In this document: one piece after another, positions 62,701 through 64,000 of the stretch
Position numbering within the stretch: position 1 is the first letter of the stretch
Layout: each line of letters opens with the position of its first letter
DNA from: JBHJGO01 sp050331715
Lineage (GTDB): Bacteria > Cyanobacteriota > Cyanobacteriia > Cyanobacteriales > Microcoleaceae
Direction of reading: 5' to 3'
DNA length: 64,000 nucleotides
Assembly: GCA_050331715.1 (NCBI GenBank)
Contig: JBHJGO010000037.1
Location: 1 to 64,000 of the forward strand
Notes under the pieces: model-generated
Told to the model about the DNA's origin: nothing
The model's input: the letters and a program-made list of their open reading frames with translations, nothing else
Databases searched by the model: none
Position numbers and translations under genes: made by a program

Positions 62701-64000
62701 TGACTCCTCTGTCAGCCTAACCGAGGGTGCAACGGCAACGTTCAATGGGAACCGCAATATTCAACTGCCCCAATTGGATGTTGTCGGAGGAATCGTTACG
62801 GCCAGCAGTACGGAAGGAGATGTAATCCTGGCTCCACTGAATCTCCCAGGGGGAAGCTTCACAGCGAATAGTCCCTTGGGCAATATTGCTTTGTCTGAAG
62901 AGATTGATGTTGCAAATCTTGATGGAGTTGGAGGAACCCTCAACTTTAATGGCAATGTCCAACTGGTTCAGCCAAATACAACCCTAACAACAACTGGCTC
63001 GACAACCGATGGAACCGTGAGCTTCAGTGGCACGATCAATGGCATTACCCCTGATACAAATGCCCTAACTTTGAACCTGGGCACAGGCAACCTTACTCTA
63101 GGAACCGTTGGTGAAACCGTTCCCCTGTCTAATCTTCAGGCACAAACGTCAGGGAATCTAACCCTGAATGGCAACATTACCGTTGGCAACACCATCGATT
63201 TCTCGACGGTTACAGGGACAACAATTTTGGGTAGCGACGTCGTTCTAACGGCGCAGAATGCCGGAAATATTCTATTCAATAACAGTCCAATTACGGGAAC
63301 GGGAAATCCTGTAACCCTGAACGCTCCGGGCGGAACGGTAGTGCTTAGTCAGGTTGGCGAGTCTGAAGCTGAAGTCTCTGAAATTAATCTCCAGGCGGAA
63401 ACAGCGGTTCTATCTGGCGATTTATTTTCAATCGGGGCCATTGATTTATCCCTTGTCAATCAGCTCGATTTAGTGGGTGATGCGGTAGCCCTAACAACCT
63501 TAGATGCTCCCATTTTCCTTGCCTCAACCGTTGATGGTGTCGCTGGTTTGACTCTGAATAGTGGACTCGGAGACATTACCCTCGGAACCATTGGCACTAG
63601 TAATGCCACTGCCCCTAGCAGTTTACAGGTCACGGGTGGAAATGTTATTGGAAATGGGCCAATGATTATTGGTTCAGGCGGCGTTACGATCAACGCTCTG
63701 GGAGAAACTAACATTAACAACTCTCTGCTGACCAACGGAACCGTTTTCATTGATAGTGGCCAAAGTCTGGTCGTCAATGATATTGCTGCCAATCAAATTA
63801 ACCTCAGTGTTCAGCAAAACCTGACAACGGGCAGTCTCAGCACCCTTTCCGAAGATGCTTCAGGCGGCTTGATTATCCTAGGAACTGTTAATGGTGACAT
63901 TACCACTGCCAATCTGAGTTCAGGCGGGTTAGTTTCTGTTAACCCTGGCCAAAATCTATCAACAGGTGAAATTACTGCCAATAGTTCTGTTGAGCTGAGA
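56717..64000 (+). CDS. Filamentous hemagglutinin-like TPS exoprotein (partial, runs off the window)
   Basis: 2,428 codons read without a stop from the ATG at 56717 to the window edge. Signal peptide about 1-29 (VLVPTPIQA), a QPNA/QPNI tandem linker (about 29-50), then a TPS secretion domain (about 54-300) with FHSFERLGLSEGQILNF, NLFLINPAGILFGE and SIANFGDLSVAPGGDL. A long beta-helical region follows, made of short DGDI.L.G-type rungs that also form three degenerate super-repeats of about 1,220 bp (58.5-62.1 kb). It should be exported through a partner FhaC/TpsB outer-membrane pore, which is not in this window. The predicted minus-strand frames inside this region are shadows of the repeats. 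Confidence 0.9.
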   Translation, partial: MTPQYFRWIYPCLPALLVVLVPTPIQAQPNAQPNAQPNVQPNIQPNIQPIIPAQDGTGTVVTPDNNRFDVTGGQRSSDNANLFHSFERLGLSEGQILNFLSAPEIQNILGRVMGGEASFINGLIQITGGNSNLFLINPAGILFGESASLNIPGSLTLTTATGVGFESVNGLQFWQENNWSELIGTPNHFVFDPQNPGSIANFGDLSVAPGGDLTFLGGTVLNAGNLAASSGQITVAALPEAGMIRIGQAGHLLSLEVLPAPSGNLQPPGINPLSLPELLTGGADITSATSVQVGQTGEIVLANAEEPLADPSGAAIVTGNLKAEPVAAESSSGSINLLGEQVIISDATVDASGENGGGTVRIGGGLRGEDNLPNASRTVIDATSQVRADAEVAGDGGQVIVWSEEQTEIAGQISVRGGSQAGDGGFTETSSRGILSILDAPDIAAPNGQGGTWLIDPQDIQIVEGDPETFPVGGPQSQVSAVAIEDALELGGTVVITTPLEAPEFDEEGNITFETSINFAPAEDIGEATLVLEAVNDIEMQGQDIVNLAPELAILNVEFTADFEGNGEGNINISDATIDTGGGSFTANANQINITNGSSISTGIGAINLIGNVPDTGDNNAIRIAGNSLLQSTDGDITLAGESNLTQDGVSGIFISGSQVQSTGSGNISIDGVGGFGASSEGVILLQDALVQTNDGTVQIDGTSRGSGSSFAVSLLSNAEVSTTGIGDIILNGNVQDSGGDNNDGVVVDGASVIAFDTGDIFLDGTSDSGVQSEGIRVLNSAQVQSFDGDINLIGVGNGSDNGEGIVVFNDGSIISTGAGNISLEGTATGTEGENTGILLSQATIEAQGPGNITFDGVSGTGPDSDGISLLDATQVLANFGLIDLEGVSNAIDDGNGIVAVGSSSTLLNDGGNILLDGISQRTGDENRDILLQNSFNIQTQNGGDLTLTGELIELIQDASILTDVGNVSITGTDSVRISDIAVETNGGDFTVTGGEIGILNGTTISTETGIINLTGTVPSSFDGTGIGVRILGNSELITTDGDITFSGIIDSPEDSSNIDGIFIRDSRIESTGSGDISLSGTGGSGTLSEGILIFDSALVQVNNGNLEIDGTSRGINDSFSVLLLSNGQIVSTGSGDITIQGNSSGTSPNNDGITLRNLSSISSLGTGEITLQGTSSSGSDAEWIRLFETSTIQSVDGDIVLTGIGNGITEGQGIIILDGSVIESTNNGNIALSGTATGTGDNSDGITLDQATIRAQGLGEISLNGISGTGIDSDGLSIDDLSQIQAASGGIDLSGTSNGSDSSNGILGRNSSISVTAGGDVSLNGIIQGIGGDNKGILLQDSFTIQLQGGGSFTAVGDQIDISESSVLAGIGDISLVDTGLLELGDVNFTTGGGNFTAIGNGIRIFDGTVISTGTGSISLTGTIPSDEQGVAVRVVGNSQLLSTDGEINIVGTVDADTNDADGILVLDSRIESTGLGNISLDGTGGFGEDSEGILILNNGLIQSADGTIQLTGRSRGNRASFAISLLPDSQVSTTGIGNIFLRGSVQESGGDNNDGIVIDQGSVIAFSEGNIFLDGVGDNGPESEGIRVFNSGRIQSFDGDINLLGTAIGSDSSEGIVIFDNAVIESTGDGNITLEGTATGSGENNNGILLSQTRIEAQGNGEISFSGTSGTGTDNDGISVLDQTQIQSLEGGIDLTGTSNGSENSSGIQLSNSSVESSNGGNIIFQGTSDQSGLNNDGIEIVTGRIQSDGAIELRGTTLGEGNSQGLTVQDNSRVEGTGNGDITLEGDSQGTAGDSNDGVLLQGESDPEGLPVILRTQGTGTITIQGNSESEDNNSNGVTIANVEVESGGAIDLDGISNGTENSNGVVVEQESALIADESIDLTGTSQNSGQDNDGIRLNTATVQTEGTTEGTGNINLDGRSEGDGSNGNGVELTESQVQSAGNLDITADGAAGSDSNGFSSLSNTQIQVEGNTLQINSTSNGSNIASIQFSDDSSVSLTEGATATFNGNRNIQLPQLDVVGGIVTASSTEGDVILAPLNLPGGSFTANSPLGNIALSEEIDVANLDGVGGTLNFNGNVQLVQPNTTLTTTGSTTDGTVSFSGTINGITPDTNALTLNLGTGNLTLGTVGETVPLSNLQAQTSGNLTLNGNITVGNTIDFSTVTGTTILGSDVVLTAQNAGNILFNNSPITGTGNPVTLNAPGGTVVLSQVGESEAEVSEINLQAETAVLSGDLFSIGAIDLSLVNQLDLVGDAVALTTLDAPIFLASTVDGVAGLTLNSGLGDITLGTIGTSNATAPSSLQVTGGNVIGNGPMIIGSGGVTINALGETNINNSLLTNGTVFIDSGQSLVVNDIAANQINLSVQQNLTTGSLSTLSEDASGGLIILGTVNGDITTANLSSGGLVSVNPGQNLSTGEITANSSVELR
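56801..56862 (+). repeat. 12-bp tandem repeat coding for a QPNx linker
   Basis: Five units based on CCCAATGCTCAA (56801, 56813, 56825, 56837, 56849) code for PNAQ/PNVQ/PNIQ. Only substitutions separate the units, so the number is prone to slippage. Confidence 0.85.
58511..62130 (+). repeat. Three degenerate super-repeats of about 1.22 kb in the exoprotein
   Basis: Matching landmarks recur at constant spacing. SISTGIGAINLIG (about 58511), TISTETGIINLTG (about 59727) and VISTGTGSISLTG (about 60948) each start a unit. Each unit also contains an IESTG.G.ISL segment, a SEGI.I motif and the landmark GISGTGxDSDG/GVSGTGPDSDG. This implies past duplication of a unit of about 406 residues, itself built of shorter rungs. 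Confidence 0.75.

Overview
The window is a chromosomal segment of a cyanobacterium. It has about 50% GC and many HIP1 octamers (GCGATCGC), for example near 1405, 12270, 15556, 36113, 40267 and 56180. Typical cyanobacterial families are present: ClpC, DUF3352, DUF1400, Uma2, CHAT-TPR and a hemagglutinin-type TPS exoprotein. The composition suggests a filamentous or Leptolyngbya-like lineage, but the species cannot be fixed from sequence alone.

Layout. 0.2-2.7 kb: clpC. 3.4-12 kb: a toroid-fold lipoprotein, a truncated Uma2 nuclease, a DUF3179 protein, an orphan OmpR-type regulator, a membrane TPR protein with a small partner, and a DUF1611 protein. 12-19.3 kb: housekeeping genes (PfkB kinase, purM, an OppD-like ATPase, cyclophilin, DUF1400, YbjN, lipoate ligase, VOC). 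19.4-29.7 kb: a surface-glycan export and assembly operon (Wzm permease, Wzt ATPase, coiled-coil methyltransferase, and a giant sulfotransferase-GT2-GT2-GT4-methyltransferase). 29.7-50.5 kb: guaA, broken cbiD, CAP, CorA, DUF3352, broken SPFH protein, K+ channel, M28 peptidase, SH3, fasciclin, CHAT-TPR, HPPD, NYN-LOTUS, HtrA-like protease and PPC proteins. 50.7-53.4 kb: murA and ald. 53.6-55.8 kb: an RNA array with a Ro60 (TROVE) gene. 56.7 kb to the end: an unfinished, more than 2,400-codon hemagglutinin-like exoprotein.

The most exciting locus is 53,546-55,802. Three tandem RNAs each look like a complete tRNA (acceptor stem, D arm, T arm; the first also encodes CCA), but a Y-RNA-type Ro-binding stem-loop replaces the anticodon arm. 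They lie directly upstream of a Ro60/Rsr gene. Known bacterial YrlA RNAs mimic tRNA but have no free CCA end. Here the topology is inverted, and the Ro module is joined to the tRNA core in one orientation in RNA 1 and in the circularly permuted orientation in RNAs 2 and 3.

A second theme is repeated in-frame nonsense codons without frameshifts: wzt, the giant glycosyltransferase, cbiD (two), an SPFH gene and an HtrA-PPC gene. Five of these six stops are TAG. They could be real pseudogenes, readthrough sites or assembly errors. TAG is also used as a normal terminator in this window, so codon reassignment is unlikely.
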